Part shown: in pieces, positions 41,030 to 52,662 of the stretch
Position numbering within the stretch: position 1 is the stretch's first letter
Layout of the letters: each line of letters begins with the position of its first letter
DNA from: Serpens sp035497915
GTDB lineage: Bacteria > Pseudomonadota > Gammaproteobacteria > Pseudomonadales > Pseudomonadaceae
Reading direction: 5' to 3'
DNA: 64,000 bases
Assembly (NCBI RefSeq): GCF_035497915.1
Contig: NZ_DATJCS010000048.1
Coordinates: 58,237-122,236, forward strand
The notes under the pieces: generated by a model
Databases searched by the model: none
Seen by the model: only the letters and a program-made list of their open reading frames with translations
What the model was told of the DNA's origin: nothing
Translations under genes and position numbers: made by a program

Positions 41030-42400
41030 CTACGGCCGGCTCGACCCTTCGGCGGGGATAAATCCATCCTCTTCGCCGTTCGACTCGTCCAACCCTGTCT
41101 GCATGCGCCGCGCGTCCGCCACGAAACAGCGCGAGGCCTGGAACAGGAAGGCGGTGGTGAGCAGCAGCGCCACCGGGATTACATACAGCGCGTCGTGCAA
41201 CCCGGCGGCCTTGAACGCCTCCTGCAGGTCGGCGGTGCCCGCCGCCAGCCGGGCCGTTTCGGCGAAGTGATCGGACAACAGCCCCACCACCACCGGCCCC
41301 AGACCGCCGCCCAGCAGATACAGCCCGGCGAAGAACAGCGCCATGGCGGTGGCGCGCAGCCGTGGCTCGACCACGTCCTGAATGGCCGGATAGGCCGTGG
41401 TGTAGAAGCAGTAGGAACACAGCCAGCCAACACTGAACAGCCCGACGAACCATGCCGCCCCGATGCGCCCGGCCAGCAGCGGCACGCCGGTGAACAACGT
41501 GGCCAGCAACAGGCTCAGCGCGCCGAACAGCAGCCGTCCGCGCGGCCATTGCTGGTGGGTGCGGTCGGCCAGCCAGCCGCCGGCGGTGAGGCCGATCAGG
41601 CCGGATACCCCGACGATCAACCCGGTGGACAGCGCCGCCTGGTTCAGCGTCAGGGCGAAGTAGCGCATCAGCAGCGGCACCATGAACAGGTTGCAGGCAT
41701 AGACGGCGAAGTTGAACGCCAGCCCCGCCAGGATCAGCCAGCCGAAGGTGGGGATGGCCAGCAACCGGCGCAGCGGCCGCTCCACCGGCTGCGCCGCCAT
41801 CACCCGCCCCTCCGCCGCGCCGCGCGCCGGCTCGCGGATGAAGAACAGGAACAGCGCCAGCAGCAGGCCCGGCACGGCGGCCAGGAAGAACGGCGCCCGC
41901 CAGCTGCCGAAGGCTTCCACCATGGCACCGACGGTGAAGAACGCCAGGGTCAGCCCCAGCGGCAGACCGAGCATGAACAGACCCATGGCCCGTGCCCGGC
42001 GATCGGCGGGAAACAGGTCGCCGATCAGCGAGTTGGCCGCCGGCGCGTAGCTGGCCTCGCCAATGCCCACGCCCATGCGCATCAGCAGGAAGCTCCAGAA
42101 GTTCCAGGCCAGGCCATTGAGGGCAGTCAGGCCGCTCCACAGCGTCAGCCCCCAGCCCATGATGCGTGCCCGCGAGGCGGAGTCGGCGAGCCGTCCGAGG
42201 GGAATGCCGGCCAGCGCATAGATCAGCGTGAAGGCGGTACCGAACAGGCCGATCTGCAGGTCGCTGAGGTTCCACTCGCGGCGCACCGGCTCGGTGACGA
42301 TGGCCGGGATGGTGCGGTCGAAGAAGTTGAACAGATTGGCGAGGAACAGCAGGAACAGCACACGCCAGGCGTTGGGGGCTTGGACGGCGGTGGGCGGCAT
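41030..42400 (-). CDS. MFS transporter, spinster-like
   Basis: A 456-aa transporter with 12 predicted membrane helices. FNFFDRTIPAIVTEPVRREW and the loop motif GIPLGRLADSASRARIMGWG (motif A) followed by GVGIGEASYAPAANSLIGD are characteristic of the spinster-type MFS group. The substrate is unknown; relatives sit in loci for organic acids and hydrophobic compounds. The last residues, GFIPAEGSSRP, are encoded by DNA matching a family A repeat arm, and the TAG stop is in its CGTAGG edge. The ATG at 42400 is preceded by AGGAG. Confidence 0.88.
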   Translation of the reverse strand: MPPTAVQAPNAWRVLFLLFLANLFNFFDRTIPAIVTEPVRREWNLSDLQIGLFGTAFTLIYALAGIPLGRLADSASRARIMGWGLTLWSGLTALNGLAWNFWSFLLMRMGVGIGEASYAPAANSLIGDLFPADRRARAMGLFMLGLPLGLTLAFFTVGAMVEAFGSWRAPFFLAAVPGLLLALFLFFIREPARGAAEGRVMAAQPVERPLRRLLAIPTFGWLILAGLAFNFAVYACNLFMVPLLMRYFALTLNQAALSTGLIVGVSGLIGLTAGGWLADRTHQQWPRGRLLFGALSLLLATLFTGVPLLAGRIGAAWFVGLFSVGWLCSYCFYTTAYPAIQDVVEPRLRATAMALFFAGLYLLGGGLGPVVVGLLSDHFAETARLAAGTADLQEAFKAAGLHDALYVIPVALLLTTAFLFQASRCFVADARRMQTGLDESNGEEDGFIPAEGSSRP

Positions 42401-42434
42401 GGTCGGCGGGCTCCTGGAGTGGCTTCGAAGAGTC

Positions 42435-42446
42435 ACTCTAGAAGGC
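42435..42446 (-). promoter_or_regulatory. Shared promoter motif GCCTTCTAGAGT (MFS gene)
   Basis: Second copy of the 12-mer seen upstream of the acyl-CoA ligase gene, here 35 bp before the MFS start and in the same orientation. Confidence 0.5.
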
Positions 42447-42486
42447 AGCACGCCGTATTGCTCAATGTCGCCCCCGTCGCGGCAAT

Positions 42487-42640
42487 GTCGGCCGGGATAA
42501 ACCCGGCCCTACAAAGGCCGCCGGATTGCTCAGCGCTGAAGACACCCTGTAGGGCCGGCCTTACGCCGGCCAGCGGAGTATCGCCCCACCATCGAATGCC
42601 TGCCGCACCAATGTCGGCCGGGATCAACCCGGCCCTACAA
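42487..42640. repeat. Three family A arms
   Basis: GTCGGCCGGGATAAACCCGG at 42487, CTGTAGGGCCGGCCTTACGC at 42546 and GTCGGCCGGGATCAACCCGG at 42611. The last arm overlaps the stop codon of hyi (TTGTAGGG on the minus strand). Apart from these the 234-bp gap holds only the MFS promoter region. Confidence 0.85.
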
Positions 42641-43423
42641 GGGCTTTGCCCGCCAGTCGGCCAGCCAGTCCAGCCCGGCCTCGGTGCCGGCCGCGTCCGG
42701 ACGGTATTCGGCGGCCAGCCAGCCGTCGTAGCCGTTCTCGCGCAGGGCCTGCAGCGCGGCGGCGAAATCCAGCGCCCCGCTGCCCGGCGCGCCGCGCCCC
42801 GGGCAGTCGGCGAACTGCACATGGCCGATGCGGCCGGCCAGTTCGCGAATGGCCGCCGGCAGATCCAGCCCCTGGCGCGCCATATGGTAGAGGTCGAGCT
42901 GGGCGAACAGATTCGGATGCGCAACAGCATCCAGCAGGCCGAGCAGATCCTCGGGGGTGTTGACCAGAAAGCCCGGCATATCCAGCGGGTTGATGGCTTC
43001 GCAGTACACGCGGATGCCCAGCAGCTGGAACGCCTCGGCGGTGGTGCGCAGGTTAGCGGCCAGGGTGGCCAGGGCGTCTTCGCGGGCCACCCCGGCCGGC
43101 AGGCGACCGGCCAGCACATTGACCGCCTGCGGGCGGGTCATGGCCGCATAGCTCAGCGCCTCCTGCAGCGCCTGATCGAAGTCGGCCTGGCGTGCCGGCA
43201 CGCAGGCCAGGCCGTCGCCGCCCTGCATCAGGTCGCCGGCCGGCAAATTGATCAACACCAGCGGCAGGGCCAGGCGCTCCAGCTCCTCCTTCAGGCGCAC
43301 GGCTGGCAGCTCGTAGGGAAACTGGATCTCCACACCCTCGAAACCGGCGGCGCAGGCGGCGCGCGGCCGCTCGCTCAGCGGACGCTCGGTGAACAGCAGC
43401 GACAGGTTGGCGGCGAGTCTCAC
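42635..43423 (-). CDS. hyi: Hydroxypyruvate isomerase family protein
   Basis: A 262-aa TIM-barrel protein. LSLLFTERPL, GFEGVEIQFPYE, CEAINPLDMPGFLV, LDLYHMARQGLD and HVQFADCPGRGAPGSG follow the Hyi family, including the metal-binding Glu, Asp, His and Gln positions. Hyi interconverts hydroxypyruvate and tartronate semialdehyde. It is the second gene of a pair with glxR, overlapping it by four bases. Its TAG stop comes from a palindromic repeat edge. A glyoxylate carboligase gene is not present in the window. Confidence 0.9.
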   Translation of the reverse strand: MRLAANLSLLFTERPLSERPRAACAAGFEGVEIQFPYELPAVRLKEELERLALPLVLINLPAGDLMQGGDGLACVPARQADFDQALQEALSYAAMTRPQAVNVLAGRLPAGVAREDALATLAANLRTTAEAFQLLGIRVYCEAINPLDMPGFLVNTPEDLLGLLDAVAHPNLFAQLDLYHMARQGLDLPAAIRELAGRIGHVQFADCPGRGAPGSGALDFAAALQALRENGYDGWLAAEYRPDAAGTEAGLDWLADWRAKPL

Positions 43424-44304
43424 GACCGGGCCTCCCGGTATTGCAGCACCAGCGTGGCTGGGTCGTGTTCGGCGTGACCCTGGCTGGCATGCAGGCGCAT
43501 CAGTTGGGCGGCCAGGCCGCTCATCGGCGTGGCGCTGCCCTGCTCACGGGACAGGCGCACGGCGGTGTCCAGGTCCTTGAGCAGCGTGCGCACGTGCCAC
43601 TTGACCGGTTCGAAGCAGCTTTCGGCCATCTGCGGGGCAAGAATCTGCAGCGGTTTGGAATCGGCGAAGCCGCCGGCCAGCGCCGGGGCGATCAGCGCGG
43701 CATCCACCCCGGCCTGTTCCGCCAGCGCCACCACTTCGGCGATCACCAGCGCATTGCAGGCGACGATCATCTGGTTGCACACCTTGGTCACCTGGCCGGC
43801 GCCGACCTCACCCATGCGCGTCAACCGCTGGCCCAGGTGCGCCAGCACCGGGCGAATGCGCTCGATATCGGCCTCCTGGCCGCCGGCCATGATCGCCAGG
43901 GTGCCCGCCCCTGCCCCGGGCGTGCCGCCGGAGACTGGCGCATCCACCCAGCGCATGCCGGTGCGCGCCTCCAGCTCGGCGGCCATGTCGCGGGTGGCGG
44001 CCGGTTCCGCGCTGGAAAAATCCACCAGCAACTGGCCGGGCCGCGCACGCTCGACGATGCCACCGGCGCCGAACACCACGTCGCGCACGGCGGCGGTGTC
44101 GGCCAGGCAGAGCATGACGATATCGGTACCGCTCAGCTCGGCCGGGCAGGCTGCGATGCGCGCACCGTTCGCCACCAGCGGCGCACACTTTTCCGCGGAG
44201 CGGTTCCAGACGGTGAGCGGAAAACCGGCCGCCAGCAGGCGGCGACACATCGGCAGGCCCATCAGGCCGATACCGGCGAAGGCGAGGGAAGGCAGGGCAG
44301 ACAT
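43420..44304 (-). CDS. glxR: Tartronate semialdehyde reductase-like (beta-hydroxyacid dehydrogenase)
   Basis: A 294-aa NAD(P)-dependent enzyme of the 3-hydroxyisobutyrate dehydrogenase family. FAGIGLMGLPM is the Rossmann loop, DAPVSGGTPGA the substrate loop and Lys174 in GQVTKVCNQ the catalytic lysine. Pairing with hyi points to tartronate semialdehyde reduction to glycerate, but 3-hydroxyisobutyrate or related acids are possible. An AGGAG site precedes ATG 44304; the longer frame upstream has none. Confidence 0.85.
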   Translation of the reverse strand: MSALPSLAFAGIGLMGLPMCRRLLAAGFPLTVWNRSAEKCAPLVANGARIAACPAELSGTDIVMLCLADTAAVRDVVFGAGGIVERARPGQLLVDFSSAEPAATRDMAAELEARTGMRWVDAPVSGGTPGAGAGTLAIMAGGQEADIERIRPVLAHLGQRLTRMGEVGAGQVTKVCNQMIVACNALVIAEVVALAEQAGVDAALIAPALAGGFADSKPLQILAPQMAESCFEPVKWHVRTLLKDLDTAVRLSREQGSATPMSGLAAQLMRLHASQGHAEHDPATLVLQYREARS

Positions 44305-44379
44305 TCCGGACTCCTGTAATGGATTGCGCCAAGGGTATCCCATTATCCGCTCGGCTCGACCCAGGTCGCCAAGACGGCA

Positions 44380-44407
44380 TTGACTCTGCCGGGGTTACCC
44401 ATAAGAT
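44380..44407 (+). promoter_or_regulatory. Candidate sigma-70 promoter of the YfaZ-like gene
   Basis: TTGACT (44380-44385) and TAAGAT (44402-44407) with a 16-bp spacer. The region also has to serve the divergent glxR-hyi pair, for which GGATAATGGGATACC on the minus strand may be the -10 region. Confidence 0.45.
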
Positions 44408-44503
44408 TCCGCCCCGACCAGACATGGCACCGGGCCATATCTGACCTACATCCGCGCAGGCTGCCCGCAGCCCTCTTCATCTCCCCACTCGGCAAGGAAA
44501 GAC

Positions 44504-45004
44504 ATGAAACTTCAACACACGCTGGCCGCCGCCCTGGTTTTCGGCCTGAGCACCTTCGCCCACGCCGCCCCGGCGGATGACATGCTCGCCTCCGCCCGCG
44601 ACAACCTGTACGTCGGCGTCAACGGTTCGCTGTTCAACGACCCCACCGTGCTGGGCCTGGGCGGGCACGTCGGCGCAATCCTGCATCCGAACCTGGCTGC
44701 CGAGGCCCGCCTGGGTCTGGGCCTGGGCGAGGACCGCAACGTGGAAATCGATAACTACTTCGCCCTGCTGGCCAAGGGCATCCTGCCGGTCGACCGCAAC
44801 CTGGCGGTCTACGGCGTGGCCGGCCTGGCGCGCGTCGCCTATTCGGTGGATGGCTGGTGGGGCAATGCCAGCGCCACCGAGTCCGGCATCGCGCTGGGCA
44901 TCGGCGCGCAGTATCACCCCACCCCGGAAGCCACCCTGAGCGCGGAATTCCTCATGCTGCCGGAAGTTGAAGCCTTGAGCATCGGCATCAGCCACAAGCT
45001 GTAA
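44504..45004 (+). CDS. YfaZ-like outer-membrane beta-barrel protein
   Basis: A 166-aa protein with a signal peptide ending HAAPA and a small beta-barrel: alternating strands such as DNLYVGVNGSLF, HVGAILHPNLAAEARLGLGL and NLAVYGVAGLARVAY, ending in ISHKL. This matches small opacity/YfaZ-type barrels of Pseudomonas. The function is unknown. The ATG is preceded by AAGGA. The gene is single. Confidence 0.8.
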   Translation: MKLQHTLAAALVFGLSTFAHAAPADDMLASARDNLYVGVNGSLFNDPTVLGLGGHVGAILHPNLAAEARLGLGLGEDRNVEIDNYFALLAKGILPVDRNLAVYGVAGLARVAYSVDGWWGNASATESGIALGIGAQYHPTPEATLSAEFLMLPEVEALSIGISHKL

Positions 45005-45097
45005 AAGCCGCGACTGGTCGGTCACGACCATTGGCGCATGGTGGAGCCCGCGCGATTCATGCTTTAACAACGGGCCCAACAACAAGAATGAACCGCC

Positions 45098-46671
45098 ATG
45101 CGCCCTACCCTTCGCCCGCTCGCCCCGCTCTTTCTGCTGCATGGCGTCACCCTGCTGGGCGCCTGGCTGCTTTTGCGCTGGCTCGAGCTACCCGCTGGGC
45201 TTGACCTGGCGGCACTGCTCCTCCTCGGCCTGTGGCCCTGGCTGGTCCTGCGCGGCGCGCGCGCGGCCGCGCCGGCTGACACTCCGCAGGAAGCCCAGGC
45301 ATTCCGCAGCCTCAGCCAGGAACTCTCCAAGCACACAGTGCAGAACGCGCTGGCCGCCGCCCAGGTGGCCTTCAACGTGGAACAGCTGGCCCAGCGCCTG
45401 CACTCGCAGCGCGACGCGCTGGGTGAGATCGCTGTAGGCGCCGAGGCGATGGTCAGCACTGGGCAGCAGAGCGCCGCACAGGCGCAACGGGCGCTGGAAG
45501 CCGCCGAGGCGATGCGCCAGGGCAGCGTCAGCGGCCAGGCGGAGCTGGAGCAGACCATTGCCCGCATGCGCCGGTTGAGCGCGCAAAGCCAGGCCAGTCG
45601 CGAGCTGGTGGGCGAGCTGGCGACCCGTTCCGAGGAGATCCGCCGCATCGCCGACGTGATCGAGAGCATCGCCAGCCAGACCAACCTGCTGGCCCTCAAC
45701 GCAGCCATCGAGGCGGCACGCGCCGGCGACGCCGGGCGCGGCTTCGCGGTGGTGGCCGACGAGGTGCGCAACCTGGCCTCGCACACCGCCAAGGCCACCG
45801 AGGAGGTGCGCGAGCGCATCGCCGAAATTCACCAGCAGAGCGAAGCGGTAGTCAGCCATATCCAGCGCCAGGCCGGCGAGCTGGACGAAACCGGCGCGCT
45901 GATCGAGGTCACCGGCCGCCAACTGGGCGACATCGCCGAGCTGGCCGGTGGCGTGGCCACCCAGGTCAGCCAGATCGCCGCCGGCACCGAGGACAGCCAG
46001 CAGCGCCTGACTGTGCAGTTCACCGCGCTCGACCGGCTGCGCGCCGATGTGCAGGACAGCGAAGGCCAGACGCGGCAACTGGAGCAGGCCGCCGGGCAAC
46101 TGGTGACGCAGGCCGAAACGGTCAGCGAACAGCTGGCCAACGTGCAGCTGGATGCCTATCACCAGCGCTTCTATGACCTGGCCCGTGAGGGCGCCGCCGT
46201 ACTGGCGGCGCGCTTCGAGGCGGATCTGGCCAGCGGGCGTCTCAGCACGGAAGACCTGTTCGACCGTGACTATCAGGCCGTGCCCGGCACCGACCCGGCC
46301 CGCTACCACACCCGCTTCGACCGTTATGCCGATCAGGTGCTGCCGGCCATCCAGGAGCCGCTGCTGGCGCGCGACCCGGCGCTGGTGTATGCCATCGCCA
46401 CCACCCCGGATGGCTATGTGCCCACCCACAACCAGGCCTTCAACCAGCCGCCGACCGGCGATCCCGAGGTGGACCAGCTGCGCAGCCGCAGCAAGCGCAT
46501 CTTCAACGACCGCACCGGCATCCGCTGCGGCAGCCATGAGCGCAACCTGCTGCTGCAGACCTACAGCCGCGACACCGGCGAGCTGATGCACGACCTGTCA
46601 GTACCGGTCCGCGTGCGGGGCCGCCACTGGGGCGGCGTGCGCCTGGGCTATCGTCCGCAGCAGGCCGAGGA

Positions 46672-46687
<16 letters not shown>
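45098..46687 (+). CDS. Methyl-accepting chemotaxis protein with C-terminal sensor-like region
   Basis: A 529-aa chemoreceptor. Two adjacent membrane helices (about 8-27 and 36-52) leave no room for a periplasmic ligand domain. The signalling hairpin tip, IESIASQTNLLALNAAIEAARAGDAGRGFAVVADEVR, is at about 186-228. Residues from about 350 to 529 form another globular region with DRDYQAVPGTDPARYHTRFDR and DGYVPTHNQAFNQ, which resembles a Cache/PAS-like sensor placed after the signalling domain in the cytoplasm. The signal it detects is unknown. No C-terminal CheR-docking pentapeptide is seen. Confidence 0.88.
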
Positions 46688-47372
<685 letters not shown>

Positions 47373-47373
<1 letters not shown>

Positions 47374-48136
47374 CAGGTTTCCCCCAGGTAGGCCTTGATC
47401 ACATCCGGATTGGCGCGAATCTCCGCCGGCGTGCCCTCGGCCAGCGGCGCGCCCTGGTTGATCACCAGGATGCGTTCGGAAATGCTCATCACCAGCTTCA
47501 TGTCGTGCTCGATCAGCAGCACGGTCACCCCGTGCTCGTCGCGCAACTGGCCGATCAGCGTCTTGAGGTCTTCGGTCTCCCGGGGGTTGAGGCCGGCGGC
47601 CGGCTCGTCGAGCATCAGCAGGCGCGGCCGGGTCATCATGCAGCGGGCGATCTCCAGCCGCCGCTGCTGCCCGTAGGCCAGCGTGCCCGCCGGGCGGTTG
47701 GCCACCTCGGTGAGGCTCATGCGCTCCAGCCACTCGGCGGCGCGGCCCATGGCGGCCCGCTCGCTCTGCCGGTAGCCAGGGGTCTTGAACAGCCCGGCAA
47801 AGAAGTTGGTGTTGAGGTGCTGATGCTGAGCGACCAGCAGGTTCTCCACCGCAGTCATCTCCTTGAACAGGCGCACGTTCTGGAAGGTACGCACCACCCC
47901 CTTGCAGGCAATGCGATGGCCCGGCAGGCCCTGGATCGGCTCGCCATCCAGGAGAATTTCCCCCGAGGTGGGGCGGTAGAAGCCGTTCAGGCAGTTGAAT
48001 ACGGTGGTCTTGCCGGCGCCGTTGGGGCCGATCATCGACACGATCTGCCCTTCCCGCACGCTGAGGTTCACGCCATTCACGGCCAGCAGGCCACCGAAGC
48101 GCATGCACAGGCCGCGGACTTCCAGCAGCGGGCGGC

Positions 48137-48140
<4 letters not shown>
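47373..48140 (-). CDS. braF: Branched-chain amino acid ABC transporter ATPase (LivG/BraF)
   Basis: A 255-aa ATP-binding subunit. Walker A GPNGAGKTT, LAYGQQRRLEIARC signature and LMLDEPAAGLNPRE are present. LivG-type landmarks RTFQNVRLFKEMT and a long insertion around LNTNFFAGLF separate it from braG. It overlaps braE by four bases (ATGA). Confidence 0.95.
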
Positions 48141-50310
<2,170 letters not shown>

Positions 50311-50376
50311 TGCGGATTACCTCGTGCCGACCGGCCGCCATGGGGCGGCCGACGGGTCCGTAAGGCACATGCGAAA

Positions 50377-50404
50377 GGAGCCCGCCGCGCAGGCGGTGGG
50401 CTCC
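50377..50404 (-). other. Intercistronic stem-loop between braC and braD
   Basis: On the minus strand GGAGCCCACCGCC and GGCGGGCTCC pair around a short loop. No long T tract follows. Such hairpins after a binding-protein gene usually stabilise its mRNA or partly stop transcription, giving more binding protein than permease. Confidence 0.6.
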
Positions 50405-50418
50405 CGGTCATGACGGAC

Positions 50419-51543
50419 TTACTTGGTGGCTTCGCTCTTGGTGCCGTCCTGGTGCCATTCGTAGACGACGAAGTTGAAATCCTTCAGGTCGCCCTTCTCG
50501 TCGAAGGCCAGGGTGCCGGTTGGGGTTTCGAAGGTGTTGGCGCGCAGGGCGGCGGCCACCTTCTCGGTGTCGGTGCTGCCGGCCTTCTCGATACCCTGGG
50601 CGATCACCTGCACGGCGGCATAGGCCGGGAAAACGAACGGACCGCTGGGGTCTTCCTTCTTGGCCTTGAAGGCCTCGACCAGCGCCTTGTTCTTCGGGTC
50701 TTGGTCGAAGGAGCGCGGCAGGGTCACCAGCAGGCCTTCGGAGGCCGGGCCGGCGATGGCGGAGATTTCCTTGTTGCCCACGCCCTCGGGGCCCATGAAG
50801 CGCGCGGCCAGGCCACGTTCCTTGCTCTGGCGCAGCAGCAGGCCGAGTTCCGGGTGGTAGCCGCCGTAATAGACGAAATCAGCATTGGCGCGCTTGAGCT
50901 TGGCGATCAGCGCGGAGAAGTCCTTGTCGCCGGCGTTGATGCCTTCGAAGGCCACCACATTGATGCCCTTGGCCTTGAGGGTGTCGCGCACGGCGGTGGC
51001 GATGCCTTCACCGTACTGCTGCTTGTCGTGCACCACGGCCACAGCCTTGGGCTTGACGGTGTCGGCGATGAAGTTGCCGGCGGTCGGGCCCTGCAGGTTG
51101 TCTAGGCCGATGGTGCGGAAGATCATCTGGTAGCCGCGCGCGGTGATGTCCGGGCTGGTGGAGGCGGCGGTGATCATCAGGATGCCTTCGTCCTCGTAGA
51201 TGTCCGAGGCGGGCTGGGTGGAACTGGAACACAGGTGGCCGACCACGAAGGAGATGCCGTCGTTGACGATCTTGTTGGCCACGGCCACGGCCTGCTTGGG
51301 ATCGCAGGCGTCGTCGTAGACCACGCCTTCAAGCTGGGCGCCACTCACGCCGCCGGCCTTGTTGATCTGCTCGATGGCCATGCGCGCGCCAACGAACTGC
51401 ATTTCCCCATACTGCGCAACGGCACCCGTCACCGGTCCGGCCAGGGCGATCCTGATGTTGTCGGCGGCCAGGGCCTGACTGGCGCAGCCGGCCAGGGCCA
51501 TTGCGGTAACGAACGTACGCAGATGCTGTGTCGACTTGGTCAT
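50419..51543 (-). CDS. braC: Branched-chain amino acid-binding protein (BraC/LivJ-K)
   Basis: The periplasmic receptor of the importer, 374 aa. The signal peptide ends SQALA-A. The mature protein follows the type I periplasmic-binding fold with IRIALAGPVTGAVAQYGEMQ, a DDACDPKQAVAVANKIV segment and HLCSSSTQPASDIYEDEG near the ligand site. ATG 51543 starts the signal sequence; the longer frame upstream lacks a signal. The gene is first in the operon and divergent from the DUF2288 gene. Confidence 0.96.
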   Translation of the reverse strand: MTKSTQHLRTFVTAMALAGCASQALAADNIRIALAGPVTGAVAQYGEMQFVGARMAIEQINKAGGVSGAQLEGVVYDDACDPKQAVAVANKIVNDGISFVVGHLCSSSTQPASDIYEDEGILMITAASTSPDITARGYQMIFRTIGLDNLQGPTAGNFIADTVKPKAVAVVHDKQQYGEGIATAVRDTLKAKGINVVAFEGINAGDKDFSALIAKLKRANADFVYYGGYHPELGLLLRQSKERGLAARFMGPEGVGNKEISAIAGPASEGLLVTLPRSFDQDPKNKALVEAFKAKKEDPSGPFVFPAYAAVQVIAQGIEKAGSTDTEKVAAALRANTFETPTGTLAFDEKGDLKDFNFVVYEWHQDGTKSEATK

Positions 51544-51710
51544 AGCTGTTCCACTCTTGTTGATTGTTGTCATCCGGATGACTGAAACCACAGGCAGTGC
51601 CCGCTGAGTGTAGAGGGCGGTTTCCCGGCTTGGGAAGCCGCCACGCCCCACCGGTTTTGCCATACCGGCGGGACGGGTATCATGCCCGCCCGCTCAATCC
51701 GGTGAATTTC

Positions 51711-52031
51711 ATGTCCGCGCATACTCAAAGCACTCTTTATGCCAAGCTGCTAGGCGAAACCGCCACGATCCGCTGGCAGGAACTGCAACCCTTCTTCGCC
51801 AAGGGCAGCCTGCTGTGGATCGATGCCAGCCTGGATCTGGTGGAAGTGGCCGAAGCCGTGGCAGAGGATGACCAGCCGAAAGTCGCCGCCTGGCTGACCT
51901 CGGGGCAGGTGGAACGCATCAGCGCCGAGCACGCCGAAGACTGGCAGCGCCGCGACCCCCACCTGTGGGCCGTGGTGGTGGCGCCCTGGGTGCTGGTGCA
52001 GGAGCGGGCCGGCAGCGCGGCGATGCACTGA
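51711..52031 (+). CDS. DUF2288 family protein
   Basis: A 106-aa cytosolic protein starting MSAHTQSTLYAKLLGETATI, with WQELQPFFAKGSLLWID and VAAWLTSGQVERI, as in the DUF2288 family of proteobacteria. The function is unknown. The adjacent braC gene is divergent; no operon partner is evident. Confidence 0.85.
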   Translation: MSAHTQSTLYAKLLGETATIRWQELQPFFAKGSLLWIDASLDLVEVAEAVAEDDQPKVAAWLTSGQVERISAEHAEDWQRRDPHLWAVVVAPWVLVQERAGSAAMH

Positions 52032-52056
52032 AACGGGGCTTCAGCATCCGCAGGAC

Positions 52057-52126
52057 CTGTAGGAGCGGCTTCAGCCGCGATGCTCTTGCATACCCCGCAG
52101 CCTTCGCGGCTAAAGCCGCTCCTCCA
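52057..52126. repeat. Family B palindromic repeat
   Basis: CTGTAGGAGCGGCTTCAGCC with GCGGCTAAAGCCGCTCCTCC. It separates DUF2288 from DUF5064. Confidence 0.9.
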
Positions 52127-52180
52127 AAAAGGCAAATGACGCCTAGGCTGAGGAAACCCTTCCCCGCTTCCGAGGCGCTT

Positions 52181-52555
52181 ATGTTCGAACCGGGCCATCT
52201 GCACCGTGCCAGCCTGCCGGGCGATTCGCCCGCCTGGCACCTCGACCTGCACTACGACGTGCAGCAGGACGCCCGGGAAGGGCCGATGCTCTGCCTGCAT
52301 CTCTCGGGCGAGCTGGAGGGCAAGCCCTTCGCCGAGGAGCTGCGCCTGCACCGCGACACGGCCCCGAACTTCGCCAGCCAGGTGGCCCGCATCGCCGAAC
52401 GCCACGGCCTGCCGGTGGCCGAGCACAGCCCCATTCTGTCGGACCACGCGGAGTTTGATCGGATGTTCGAGGACATCCGCGAACGCCTGGCTCTGCAGCC
52501 CGGCGAGCCGGTGGATCTGGAACATGTGGCGCAGGACAAGCCGCCGACGGTGTGA
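52181..52555 (+). CDS. DUF5064 family protein
   Basis: A 124-aa cytosolic protein beginning MFEPGHLHRASLPGDSPAWH and ending VAQDKPPTV. The sequence matches the DUF5064 type found mainly in Pseudomonas. No catalytic motif is apparent. The ATG is 10 bases after a GAGG. Confidence 0.8.
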   Translation: MFEPGHLHRASLPGDSPAWHLDLHYDVQQDAREGPMLCLHLSGELEGKPFAEELRLHRDTAPNFASQVARIAERHGLPVAEHSPILSDHAEFDRMFEDIRERLALQPGEPVDLEHVAQDKPPTV

Positions 52556-52570
52556 GCGGCGCGTGGTGCA

Positions 52571-52644
52571 CTGTGGGAGCGAATTCATTCGCGAGCTTCT
52601 GGTATCAGCCAAGGAAAAGCTCGCGGACAAGTCCGCTCCCACAG
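52571..52644. repeat. Family C palindromic repeat
   Basis: CTGTGGGAGCGAATTCATTC with AAGCTCGCGGACAAGTCCGC and CTCCCACAG edge; second copy of the family at 29166. Confidence 0.88.
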
Positions 52645-52662
52645 GCGCAAGCGCGCTCGCAC

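Noticed and set aside
40853..43477. An 874-codon open frame antisense to the MFS and hyi genes
   Set aside because: Composition is Gln/Arg/His-rich with no motif, while the opposite strand has complete MFS and Hyi signatures.
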